Positions 1 through 8,329 of a stretch of 22,898 bases of DNA are shown piece by piece. The DNA is taken from the NCBI GenBank assembly GCA_037447605.1, contig CM074810.1, positions 316,070 through 338,967 of the forward strand, in the 5' to 3' direction. The notes under the pieces were generated by a model. That model was not told the origin of the DNA, searched no databases, and saw only the letters and a program-made list of their open reading frames with translations. The position numbers and the translations under genes were made by a program. The stretch is from Zygnema circumcarinatum. Taxonomy: Eukaryota; Streptophyta; Zygnematophyceae; Zygnematales; Zygnemataceae. Positions within the stretch are counted from its first letter, which is position 1. Each line of letters begins with the position of its first letter.

Positions 1-345
1 CGGAGGGAGAGAGGAGGGAGAGGACGAGGGTGAGGGGAGGGGGAGGGCGAGGGAGAGTGAGAGGCGTAGGGACCAAAAGTGAAATTTGAAACGAAACCGT
101 AAATGTTCCAACGGGGCGAAAGCCGCGAAACCCTAAATTCTGCGCGGGAACGTCCGAATTTGAGTGGAGGGAGAGGAGAGGGGGGTAGGGGGAGGGAGAG
201 GGAGAGGGAGAGGGAGTGGGAGTGGGAGTGGGAGGGAGAGGGAGGGAGGTGAGAGGGGAGAGGGAAAGGGCGGGCAAGGGAGAGGGCGGGCGAGGGAGAG
301 AGCGAGTGCAGTAGAGAGCGAGAGAGAGGTATAGGGACAAGGAGG
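1..345. repeat. GA-rich (purine) low-complexity upstream region
   Basis: The plus strand is dominated by GGGAGA/GAGGGA units at 1-65 and 165-345. The more complex stretch between them (about 66-165) contains one telomere-like AAACCCTAAA at about 128-137. No gene is supported; the ORFs read from these purines are low-complexity Pro/Ser/Leu or Arg/Glu/Gly shadows. The region probably lies in the upstream or promoter part of the F-box gene. Confidence 0.8.
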
Positions 346-355
346 GAGGGCCGTG

Positions 356-380
356 CTCCAGAGGGAGGGACCCTCTGGAG
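356..380. repeat. Perfect inverted repeat, 10-bp arms, 5-nt loop
   Basis: CTCCAGAGGG (356-365) is followed by a 5-nt loop and the exact reverse complement CCCTCTGGAG (371-380). It lies about 230 bp upstream of the F-box start codon. The function is unknown; if it lies in the transcript it would form a stable hairpin in the 5' leader. Confidence 0.75.
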
Positions 381-407
381 GGATAACGATAGAGGACAAA
401 AGAGATT

Positions 408-443
408 GAGAGAGAGAGAGAGAGAGACAGAGAGAGAGAGAGA
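408..443 (+). repeat. (GA)n microsatellite upstream of the F-box gene
   Basis: A nearly pure GA run, interrupted once by ACAG, about 170 bp upstream of the start codon. In plants GA repeats near the 5' end can bind BBR/BPC proteins. Here that is inference, because GA tracts are everywhere in this window. Confidence 0.8.
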
Positions 444-548
444 ATTTGACCTAATTCGATGATCTGCAATCCTTCCGCTTTATTGGAGTGGAATTTTCAT
501 CATATTTATTAGAATCCTATTTCTCCTTACATCTCTTAAAATCCTGCG

Positions 549-587
549 ATGAGAGCTTCAGCCTTACGTGCGACGAATTTCCAGTAA
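549..587 (+). promoter_or_regulatory. Possible upstream ORF, 12 codons
   Basis: An ATG at 549 opens a 12-codon frame that ends with TAA at 585-587, 22 nt before the proposed F-box start at 610. If the transcription start lies upstream of 549, this uORF would lower translation of the main frame. The transcription start is not visible in the sequence. Confidence 0.35.
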
Positions 588-609
588 AAAATTTCCACTT
601 TTTCCGACG

Positions 610-3557
610 ATGAGCTTTTGGTTCCGAGAAGTGTTTCTCCCTCAATGGAAGCAGCAACGAAAGCGTCGCCGAGACGCCATGCGCAGGGCACGTGGCACCT
701 TTCGGCCTCTGTCACGTGGCATCAGAAACTCCTTGCCACGTGGCAGCAGCTCCAAGAGCCTCCTTACTGTGAAGAGAGCAGAAGCTTCCTGGAAATTTTC
801 GCAGCCTTGTCTTATTCCGGAAGAAACTCCCCGTTTCCATGGCCGTCGCAGGCGACGGAACGCCGTTGTGAGCTCCTCCGAGAGCTCGGAGGACATGGGT
901 CCGTTGCAGGTGTGTGAACTGGGAACTGAAACGGAATCCATGGAACGCCTAAATTTCGGAGACTCAACAGATGCTGAAATGGCGGATTCAGAGGACTCGG
1001 AGGGTTCCGGAGCTTCTGTGAAATTCTTAAGATATAAAGCAAGGCGAACCCAACTTTTATCAGATTTCGGAAATTCATCGGCGGAATTGGAAGGATGTGC
1101 GTCTCTTTTTCCGCGGCTGCCGGATGTGATTGCTCTTCAAATCGTGGCAAGATTAGGGTTGAAGCAGCGCGTGGCTGCTCAGCTTGTGAACCGGCGATGG
1201 AGGGATGTGCTCAGCAGCGACGAGCTCTACATGGTGAGAGAGGGCAGACCCTGAATCTTGCTAAACCTTTTACCTTACACCTTAAACTCTCCACTTTAAA
1301 CCTTAAACCTGAAACGCTAGACCCTGAATCTTCAAGCCTGAGCCTTAGATCCTAACCTGAAACCCCAAACCTTAAATCCGAATCTTTAGCCCCTAAACCT
1401 TCACCCCCCCCTCCCCCACTCCCCCTCTCCCTTTCTCCCCCTCTCCCTCTCCCGCTCTCCCCCTCTCACTCTCCCCCTCTCACTCTCCCCCTCTACCTCT
1501 CCCTCTCTCTCTCGCCCCCTCCCCATCTCTCCCTCTCCCCTTCACCCTCTCTCCCTCTCCCCCTCTCCCCTTCTCCCCCTTTCCCTATCCCCCTCTCCCC
1601 CTCTCTCTCCTCCACTCCCTCTCTCCCCCTCTCCCTCTCCCCCTCTCCTGTTTTCTCCCTCCCCCTCTCCCCTTCTCCCCCTTTCCCTGTCCCCCTCTCC
1701 CCCTCTCTCTCCCCCACTCCCTCTCTCCCCCTCTCCCTCTCCCCCTCTCCTGTTTTCTCCCTCCCCCTCTCCCCTTCTCCCCCTTTCCCTATCCCCCTCT
1801 CCCCTTCTCCCTCTCCCCCACTCCCTCTCTCCCCCTCTTCCTCTCGCCCTCTCCTGTTCTCTCCCCCCTCTCCCTCTCCCTCCCTCCCTCCCTCTTTCTC
1901 CCTCCCCCCTCCCCTCCCTCCAGGACCGCGCCCTCCTCGGGCTCTTGGAGCCCCACCTCTGCATGTGCTACCTGGCCCGCCCCATTGTGGGAACGCGCAC
2001 CTCCCTCGTGGTTCGCCTCCTGAACCCTAAAACCCGGCGCTGGCTCACCCTCCCTCCCCTCCGCCTTTGGGACCACGACGAGATTTTGGAGGACTTCGTG
2101 TGCATTTCCCAGGGCTCGAAGCTGTACCTCCTTGGGGGGGCCTCCGGGCCTAGCGAGTTGGGGCATGTTGACGAACATGGCAAGCATGAGATTCGAACAA
2201 TGTGGTTCTTCGACGCCATGAAAGGAGCGTGGGAGCAGGGCCCTTCCATGAACATTCCGCGCAGCCAGTTTGTGGCGGGAATCGTCGACCATCATCTCTA
2301 CATTGCAGATGGTGAGGCTTCGCATTTGACTCTGATTTTAGGGTTTGTAGGGTTTGTTTAGGATTTTGTAGGGTCTAGGCGCTTTTCAAAGGCTAGGGGC
2401 TTTTTAAGTTTTAGGGTTTTAGGGCTTTCCTAGGGTCTAGGAGGCTAGGACTTGAGAGTTTTTGAGTCTATTCAGGTTTTGGGCACCACATTGCTTCATT
2501 CTGATTCGTCCTTTTGATTTTAGTTTCTATTTGTAATCAGAGATCCGATGAGCTCTAACTCTCCCTCTTTGTCTTGTCCCTCTCTCGCACACACGCTCCC
2601 TATCGCTCTCCCACTCTCACTCTCTCCTTCTGCCTGTGACTTTCCCCACTCTTTCTCTCCCCCCCTCTCTCTCTCCCTCTCTCTCCCTCACTCTCGCTGT
2701 TTTTCCCTTACCTTAATTCTAACCCTGGCTCATTAAGCACAAAAACACTCCCCTATCTCTCTCTCACCCCCCTCATCTCTCTCTCCCTCTATCACACTCT
2801 CTCGCTCTCTTTCCTCTCTTTAATCTCATACACTTTTCTGTAAACTCCCTGTCTGTGTTTATTAAAATTTAGCGATGGTGGTGTGAATGCAGGCTCGGAC
2901 ACCCCCGAGGTGGAGATGTTAAGTTTAAAAGGAGACATAAAAAAGAACAAGTGGGTCCTCTTGGACCAACTTTACCAAAACTACAAACTCAACTGCCAAG
3001 GCTCGTTTGTGAAAGACAGAAATTTTTTTCTGGTCAAAGCGACGGGAGAATTCGGTTTCCAATCCGAATTTTTTGACATTTTCGACCCAAAGCACTTCAC
3101 TTGGACCAAAAAAAGAGGATTTTTTGGACCCCAAGACCGGTCCTTTCCGAGCTGCGGCGGCTCCTTTGCTGCGGTGGGAAATGAAGTCTACGGAATTTTC
3201 TCACACGTGCTGGGAAATGACCTAAGTTTGGACCACACCATTCGATGTTTGGATGAGAAGGAGGGGCAATGGAGAGTGGTAGCAGATTACTTGCATATGA
3301 AGAAATCAGAGCTTGAAGAGCTGCATGCTCTCCAGCTTGTGGGAGTGGGAGAGAGGCTCTGTGTGGTAGCCTCAGGGAGGAGGGCGGACAATAGTGTGGT
3401 CTCCTTTGTGAGTGTGCTTGGGCTACAGAGGGGGAGGGAGAGGGAGAGAGAGGGAGGGGGGAGGGAGGGAGCGGTGTGGGAGGTAGAGCGGATGCCAATG
3501 CAGACCGTTTTGTATGAGGATTGTGTGATCAGCGCTGTGGCAGAGTTCGCAGTCTGA
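610..3557 (+). CDS. F-box/kelch-repeat protein (3 exons, 558 aa)
   Basis: Model: join(610..1233, 1924..2311, 2893..3557). Donors are ATG|GTGAGA and ATG|GTGAGG; acceptors are CTCCAG|GAC and ATGCAG|GC. Phases (0, then 1) close on TGA at 3555-3557. Residues 166-208 form an F-box (LPDVIALQIVARL, then a basic NRRWRDVLSS). Exons 2 and 3 carry kelch-like blades: NPKTRRWLTLPP, then YLLGG near the end of a first repeat, and WEQGPSMNIPRS ending at YIADG. Plant F-box/kelch proteins usually bind SKP1 through the F-box and recruit substrates to an SCF E3 ligase through the kelch propeller; that role is inferred from the architecture. The first ~165 residues are basic and Ser-rich and contain three 8-residue repeats around codons 26-50. 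Residues ~517-530 are an Arg/Glu/Gly run encoded by a GA repeat. The ATG at 610 is the first in-frame one after an in-frame GTG at 568. Confidence 0.88.
1249..1405 (+). repeat. Degenerate telomere-like (CCCTAAA-type) repeats at start of F-box intron 1
   Basis: Loose units of the form ACCTTAAA, ACCCTGAATC and CCCTAAACC follow each other right after the 5' splice site at 1234. They resemble a decayed AAACCCT array. They lie upstream of the pyrimidine tract of the same intron. Confidence 0.6.
1404..1920 (+). repeat. Pyrimidine tract (CTCTCCCCCTCTCC type) filling F-box intron 1
   Basis: About 515 bp of almost uninterrupted C/T. It includes a tandem block in which a segment with CTCTCCTGTTTTCTCCCTCC recurs at about 1643 and 1746, so there is longer-period (roughly 103 bp) duplication inside the simple repeat. 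The tract runs directly into the acceptor CAG at 1921-1923. It has no coding content on either strand. Confidence 0.9.
2334..2470 (+). repeat. TTTAGGG-like motifs at start of F-box intron 2
   Basis: Exact or near TTTAGGG/AGGGTTT words recur (TTTTAGGGTTTG at about 2336, GTTTTAGGGTTTTAGGG at about 2410) directly downstream of the donor at 2312. They are the opposite strand of the motif seen in intron 1. Confidence 0.6.
2560..2822 (+). repeat. CT-rich tract in F-box intron 2
   Basis: A TCTC/CCTC-rich low-complexity sequence on the sense strand, with short interruptions. It occupies the middle of the 581-nt intron 2312-2892. Confidence 0.85.
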
Positions 3558-3582
3558 ACCCTGTCTGTCTACATCTAATGGT

Positions 3583-3607
3583 GAATCAAAGGGAGCTTTT
3601 TTGATTC
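3583..3607. repeat. Inverted repeat after the F-box stop codon
   Basis: GAATCAAA (3583-3590) pairs with TTTGATTC (3600-3607) across a 9-nt loop, 26 nt after the stop. It may be a 3'-UTR hairpin. No clear AATAAA signal is seen nearby. Confidence 0.55.
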
Positions 3608-3723
3608 GAGGGTTCAGGTTTTAGGGTTTTGCATTGGGAGAGTTTTTGGAGAGGTGGGGCTTTGGTGGGTTTGGGAGTTGGCGCTTGAACAGAGAATTTG
3701 GGGCGTTTAGGGTTTGTGGTGGT

Positions 3724-3935
3724 TTTCACATGGAACATGCGTGGATTGCATGTATGGCTGTCATGTCACACATGCACATGCAGGGGCATGCATTGGAGCG
3801 CTTGTCGTGTTGCACATGCGATGAGCCCAAGAATCCGTTCACCAACAAAGAAGAAGAAAATGGCATTGATCTCACGATGGCGAGAGGCCATCAAATGTAC
3901 ATGGACAAAAGCAGCATGGGGAACCACGAAGATCC
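3724..3935 (+). repeat. CATG-rich module plus dispersed core repeat (copy A)
   Basis: Positions 3724-3800 are crowded with CATG/CATGCA words. Positions 3863-3928 then match 10393-10465 closely: both begin GCATTGATCTCA and continue through GGCGA, GCCATC, AATGT and CATGGACA, by eye about 75% alike with small gaps. This points to two copies of one interspersed element. Reading frames here are short and not convincing as genes. Confidence 0.65.
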
Positions 3936-3979
3936 GGTAGCAAAGGACAGTATGGTACAGTCCTTGGCAACCAATTGGG

Positions 3980-4100
3980 CAACCATTGGTTACCAATTGC
4001 GCAACCATTGGCTACCAATAGCGCAACCATTGGCTCCCAATTAGGCAACCAGTGGTTACCAATTGCGCAACCATTTAGCAACCGGCAACCAATGGTTGCA
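3980..4100 (+). repeat. 22-bp tandem repeat of the CAACCATTGG type
   Basis: Four full units start at 3980, 4002, 4024 and 4046 (consensus CAACCATTGGYTACCAATTG plus CG), followed by a partial fifth from 4068. Further loose CCATTGG/CCAATGG words continue to about 4200. Each unit carries overlapping CCAAT/ATTGG words and imperfect palindromes. No coding function is supported. Confidence 0.85.
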
Positions 4101-4274
4101 ACCATTCATAACCAAAGATTGCGACCAACCAATAGCATCCAGAGGCCCCAACCATTGGCAAACAATGGCTACGACCATTTGCAATGGTCGTCAACCCACT
4201 GGTCGTCATAGCAGCCCAATCCCTTCGTCGATCCATACAGGAAAATGGTTCGACGTACTGCACAGTTATTTTGA

Positions 4275-4400
4275 ACCCTAAACTCATCTTTTTCTCTAAA
4301 AGCCTGAACTCTGAACCCTCAAAATTCAAACCCTAGCTTAAAATCCTCAAAATCACAGAAACACACAAACTAAAGCCTGAAACCTAACGCTTCCCTGCGC
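4275..4400 (+). promoter_or_regulatory. 5' region of the PGP synthase gene with telo-box-like motifs
   Basis: AACCCTAAA at about 4274, ACCCTCAAAATTCAAACCCTAG at about 4315 and AAAGCCTGAAACC occur just upstream of the two small uORFs and the start codon at 4478. In plants the telo-box AAACCCTA is known from promoters of growth and translation genes. Because similar words also occur in introns here, a promoter role is only inferred. Confidence 0.4.
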
Positions 4401-4401
4401 C

Positions 4402-4459
4402 ATGGCGAAGCCCTAACTCCTCCGCGCCGGAGCTTGAGGCAGCCATGGCGGACGAGTGA
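4402..4459 (+). promoter_or_regulatory. Two mini-uORFs before the PGP synthase start
   Basis: ATG at 4402 starts a 4-codon frame ending TAA (4414-4416), and ATG at 4445 starts another 4-codon frame ending TGA (4457-4459). Both have a good purine or GCC context (GCGCCATGGCG, GCAGCCATGGCG), better than the main start (GAAGCGATGGC). They would be expected to damp translation of the frame at 4478 if they are in the transcript. Confidence 0.5.
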
Positions 4460-4477
4460 GAGGGCTTCGTAGAAGCG

Positions 4478-6727
4478 ATGGCTCTCTCTCTCCGTCCTCT
4501 CTCTCGGGCGGCTCTCTCTCTCTGCGACGGCCTCCTTTTCTCTCCCGCATCCCAACCCAGTTTTAGTGCACAAATTAGGGTTAACTGGGTAGCAGGGAAA
4601 GCTTATTTTCCCTCTCAAAAGAAGGGAGAAACAACATACTGCAGCCTTCCATGGAGAGAGAAAACATCACTTCAAAAGAAAGGATTAGCTTTGGAAAAAC
4701 GTTATGAAGGGAGATGCAGGAGCTTTCTGCATGTAACGAGGTTCAGTTCCAGTTTCAGTTTCAGTGCAGAGAAACTACATCAAAGAGGCTTTTTGTCTGC
4801 TAGTGAGAGAAAGAGAGGAGTGGGAGGCGACGGAGGAGGGAGAGGTCAGCACCACAAATCATGGAGGTGGGCAACTTCCTCATCTTTAGTTCCGAAGGAG
4901 AAGGAAATTGTGGATGGGGCTTCCGCTTCTGTGGGAGAGACAGAGGAAAAGAGAGAGGAGAAACAGAGTGGAGAGAGGGAGAGGAGACAGAGAAGGAATG
5001 ATTTTATCACTCTTCCGACTGCTTTGACCCTCGCTCGAGTCGCAGCTGTACCGGCACTTCTAGCAGGTGAGAGACGTATTTTATCGAAGAAATTCTCCCT
5101 CTCCATCAGCCTCTCCCTCTCCCTCTCCCTCTCCCTCTCCCTGAAACACATTGAAATGGTTTGGCTTTGTCGGCAGTTTTCTACTCCCACCCAGAAGCTG
5201 CGACGGCAATTTTCATCCTGGCTTCCCTAACGGATTGGTTGGACGGATTTCTTGCGCGGAGGGTACAAATTTGCTTTCACAAAAGTCCACCTCGCATTTT
5301 AAAAACATGCTTTATGTAATACTTGAATCTTGTCGCCAGCTGAAGAAAGTGTTTAGGGTTCCTAGTGGTTTCAGGGGATGAGAGGCTCCGAGATTTCGTG
5401 GTTTCTCGGGGCTTCTGAAGCCTTTGGATGAGAAGAGGTTTTTGAGGAAGCTCACCCCTTTTGTAAATTCTCTTTATTTTATCTATTTTCGGGAGGGCAG
5501 ATGGGAAATATGACAGCTTTTGGGGCCTTCCTCGACCCTGTTGCAGATAAGGTGAAAAAAAAAATCTCCTCCGAAAAGATGAGAGAGAGTGAGAGAGAGA
5601 CAGTGAGAGAGAAAGAGAGAGAGAGAGGGAGGAAGGGAACCTGGAACCCTAAGAAATCAGAACAGTGTTCAAAACTGGTCACCACTACATTCTCGCTGTA
5701 TCAAAATCTAATGCAAAACTGCAACTTTTTTCTTCTTGCCTTCTTGGTAAACAAAAAGCATAGATATTTTTCTCAGAATTTTCCAATACTGAAGCAGCCC
5801 TCGTTCCATGCAGCTCATGGTTGCAGCTGCGCTCGTTTTACTGTGCACGGAACCAGTTCCGTTAGAACTGCCGCTCTATGTGCTTCCCGTTCCGGCGATA
5901 GCCATTATTGGCCGTGAGGTACGACTGAGGGTTTTAGGGTTTGGGAGTTTCGATCATTTTTAGGGTTTGAAATGGTCAAGGTTAAGATTCAGGTTTAAGT
6001 CAGTTTAGGGTTTCGAGAAGTTTATGTCTTTTTGGGTTTTGAAAGTTCAATCATTTTTAGGGCAAGCAAGAAAGTTCACAACTTTTAAAGTTTTCAGCTG
6101 CTTTTGAAAAATGTCTTTCAGTTATAGCCCCTGTTCTGCCTTCCCGGTTCTCTGCTTATGAATGTACTTTTAAAATGTTGCAAACGTTGCATTTAAAAAA
6201 ACATGTAAACGTGTTCAGTATTAGGCTCTGCTTCATTCAAAAGGACGGTTTGACAAGGAAATATATTTGTATATATATATATATTATAATATATATATTT
6301 GAATTTGTATGGGATCGATTTTTTGCAGATTACAATGTCGGCTGTCAGAGAGTGGGCGGCATCTCAGGGAGGCACCGTCCATCAGGTTCTCCGTTCGATC
6401 CTTATACCCTAAGAACCTCTGAACCCTCAAACCCTAGATTTCAAAACCCTACTTTTTCTTAAACCCTAATATTTTGAACCCCGGAACTCCTGACACTTTC
6501 CACGTCCTGGAAGTGAGCGCAGAACCTCGAAGCCAGAAATGACATTTTGTTTTTTCAAAAAAAGCCATTTATCACTTCTGTCCTTCAAACATCCCTTTTT
6601 TGACTTCCCCATGTTTTTTGCAGGCAGTGGCGGTGAGCTCTTTAGGGAAGTGGAAAACAGCGACGCAGATGGCATCCATCACTCTCCTGCTCGCTCTCCG
6701 CCACATGAGGTCAGCGCTATTCTATGC

Positions 6728-6758
<31 letters not shown>

Positions 6759-7758
6759 TTCTGCCCTCCTCCCCCTCTGTCTCTCGCTGCTCCCCTCTCT
6801 CACTCTCTTTCTCTGTCTCCCTCCCCATCTCACGCTGCCTCTCTCCCTCTCCCTCCCTCCCCCTCTCACTCCCCTCCTCCACTCCCTATCTGCCCCTCCC
6901 TCCTTCCCTCCCCCTCCCTCCCCCCACCTCACTCCCTCCCTCCCTCGCCTCACCCCCTCCCTATCTGCCCCTCCTTCCCTCCCTCCCTCCCCTTCCCTCC
7001 CCCCACTTCCTCCCTCCCTCCCCCTCCTCACCTTCTCCCTATCTGCCCCTTCCCTCCCTCCCCCTCCCTCCCACACTCCCTCCCCCCCTCCCTCCCCCCC
7101 CCCTCCCTCCTTCCCCCTCCCTCCCCCCACTCCCTCCCTCCCTCCCTCCCCCTCCTCACCTTCTCCCTATCTGCCCCTCCCTCCCTCCCTCCCCTTCCCC
7201 CAACTCCCTCGCCCCCTCCCTCCCTCCCTCCCTCCCTCCCTCCCTCCCTCCCTCCCTCCCTCCTTCCCTCCCCTCCCCTCCTCCCTATCTGCTCCTCCCT
7301 CCCTCCCTTCCTTAACCTCTCTCTCCTCCCCCAGCAATTCTCCCAAAGCTAGTCATATGCTGAGCCGTACATCGAGTAAGCCCCGTCCGCAGGGTCCCTA
7401 GGCCCTCCCACCGCTAGTCAGCCCCTCCTCGCTTTCTAGCCCGCTCCCCATGCCATGCCATGCCATGCCATGCCATGCATCAAGTGTGCGCCCCAAGTTG
7501 TGGTTGTGCAACTTGCGCCATGTCTAGAGCCTCATGTGCCCCCATGTTCTCATGTGCCACTTCGTTGTCGTGTTGCGGTTGTTGGGATGTGGGGGGGGGA
7601 ATGTGCCTTTTTTAAGCAGTGCGGAGAGCTTGAGTGCGCAAATAATTGCCCTTTCGGGCCTCTCCCTTTTGTACGCGTCCGCGGGCCTCGCCCTCTGGTC
7701 GCTCGCGCAGTACTGGCGAGTCATTTGGGCCGAAATGCTGAATTCTTCGAATGCTTAA
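4478..7758 (+). CDS. PGP1: Phosphatidylglycerophosphate synthase (CDP-diacylglycerol:glycerol-3-phosphate phosphatidyltransferase; 7 exons, 370 aa)
   Basis: Model: join(4478..5066, 5177..5262, 5501..5551, 5814..5918, 6329..6385, 6624..6709, 7620..7758), phases consistent to TAA at 7756-7758. The enzyme makes phosphatidylglycerophosphate and CMP from CDP-diacylglycerol and glycerol 3-phosphate, the committed step to phosphatidylglycerol in plastids and, with cardiolipin, mitochondria. The CDP-alcohol phosphatidyltransferase signature DGxxARx8GxxxDxxxD is complete: D219, G220, A223, R224, G233, D237, D241. It follows LPTALTLARVAAVPALLA, typical of the PgsA family. Later conserved blocks are GKWKTATQM in exon 6 and a last membrane helix in exon 7 (ALSGLSLLYASAGLALWSL). 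The N-terminus is Ser/Arg/Leu-rich and poor in acidic residues, as in transit peptides; which organelle cannot be decided. Residues 152-173 are a charged Glu/Arg linker encoded by a GA-rich repeat. The final intron (910 nt) is mostly pyrimidine. Confidence 0.93.
5094..5143 (+). repeat. CTCTCC hexamer run in PGP intron 1
   Basis: Tandem CTCTCC units close to the 3' splice site at 5176 in the 110-nt intron 5067-5176. This is a small member of the pyrimidine-tract class. Confidence 0.8.
5578..5638 (+). repeat. GA-rich tract in PGP intron 3
   Basis: GAGAGAGT/GAGAGAGA sequence just after the donor at 5552. It is one of the few introns here where purines rather than pyrimidines are on the sense strand. 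Confidence 0.8.
5925..6062 (+). repeat. TTTAGGG-like motifs at start of PGP intron 4
   Basis: GTTTTAGGGTTTGGG at about 5930, TTTTTAGGGTTTG at about 5957, TTTAGGGTTTCG at about 6004 and TTTTTAGGGC at about 6053, all within 150 nt of the donor at 5919. Confidence 0.6.
6261..6300. repeat. AT microsatellite in PGP intron 4
   Basis: TATATATATATA runs interrupted by TTATAA, upstream of the acceptor at 6328. Confidence 0.85.
6398..6485 (+). repeat. AAACCCTA-like motifs at start of PGP intron 5
   Basis: ACCCTAAGAACC, GAACCCTCAAACCCTAGA, AAAACCCTAC and TTAAACCCTAATA follow one another directly after the donor at 6386. This is the opposite strand orientation from intron 4 of the same gene. Confidence 0.6.
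6722..7331 (+). repeat. 600-bp polypyrimidine tract with (CTCC)n run in PGP intron 6
   Basis: Nearly pure C/T, first CTCT-rich (6722-6760), then CCTCCC-rich with shared segments containing TCTCCCTATCTGCCCCTCC recurring several times. A (CTCC)n run of about 15 units lies at 7213-7268. The complementary strand has repeated GGGAGGG, so intramolecular triplex or G-quadruplex formation is plausible. No coding signal is supported despite long open frames, which are an effect of lacking A and G. Confidence 0.92.
7449..7479 (+). repeat. (CCATG)n pentanucleotide microsatellite
   Basis: Five to six tandem CCATG units inside PGP intron 6, between the pyrimidine tract and the final exon. Confidence 0.9.
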
Positions 7759-7806
7759 TTCGAATTCAAAATACGAAGTCATAATTCGAATTCAGAATTC
7801 GAATAT
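7738..7806. repeat. Cluster of GAATTC / TTCGAA palindromes over the PGP stop codon
   Basis: GAATTC and TTCGAA words alternate (ATTCGAATTC occurs twice, at about 7758 and 7791) from the last codons of the PGP gene into its 3' flank. The sequence is AT-rich and locally self-complementary. Confidence 0.7.
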
Positions 7807-8329
7807 GTTTAGCAAGTTAGAGTGGTAGGGGGGTTTAGGGTTTTGGGAGTGGGATTGGTTTTTACCTCTCGTTTGTTTTTTCCTTTTTTTCCGCTGACAT
7901 TCAACTTTGTTAGTCTGTACGTTACATAAGAGTCGAGGAGGGGGGTCATGTGTACGCGTCAGTTACAGTGACAGTTACAGTTTGAAATTTGACCAATTTG
8001 TAGACGATAGGGTGGGGCGGGTACTACTGCGTTGGAAGAACTAGAATATGTACGGAAGGTATAAATTAGAAAATTATTTTGACGGCTTCAATATATTTCA
8101 GGTTTTAGGTTTCAGAGGGGATTTTCGGTTTTTCGATTTTTCGGTTTTTCTTTGTCCTTTTGGCGCATGTGTGAATTTGTACATTCCAAATTTTAAACTC
8201 ATGTAAAATCTCAAATTCAATTTCAAAATGCAATTTGTCGGTGTGACTGTACGGTCGTCGTACCGTATGTAGTCCGCGAATGCGACAAAATCCGTACTGT
8301 CTTTCTTAACGCAATCGCTCTTGATACGC
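7807..8329. other. Intergenic, no feature recognised
   Basis: This stretch lies between the PGP 3' end and the G-box cluster. It holds a TTTAGGGTTTTGGG word at about 7834 and a short run of TTTTTCGG units at about 8125-8150. No coding signal, RNA gene or mobile element is seen. Confidence 0.5.

Noticed and set aside
1493-2325. Arg/Glu/Gly-rich frames on the minus strand opposite F-box intron 1.
   Set aside because: They are the complement of the pyrimidine tract and part of exon 2; low complexity, no domain.
3634-4044. A 136-codon frame starting at 3634 as a separate gene.
   Set aside because: It covers the 3' flank of the F-box gene, the CATG-rich block and the 22-bp array; composition follows the repeats and no domain is seen.
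7335-7401. An alternative last exon for PGP synthase after the acceptor CCCCCAG at 7332-7334.
   Set aside because: It keeps phase but codes only about 22 unconserved residues to a stop. The exon at 7620-7758 also keeps phase and restores the expected last membrane helix. It might still be a minor isoform.
6539-7401. Long Pro/Ser/Leu-rich open frames over 6539-7401 on the plus strand.
   Set aside because: They are produced by the polypyrimidine tract, which lacks stop codons; the region is an intron of the PGP gene.
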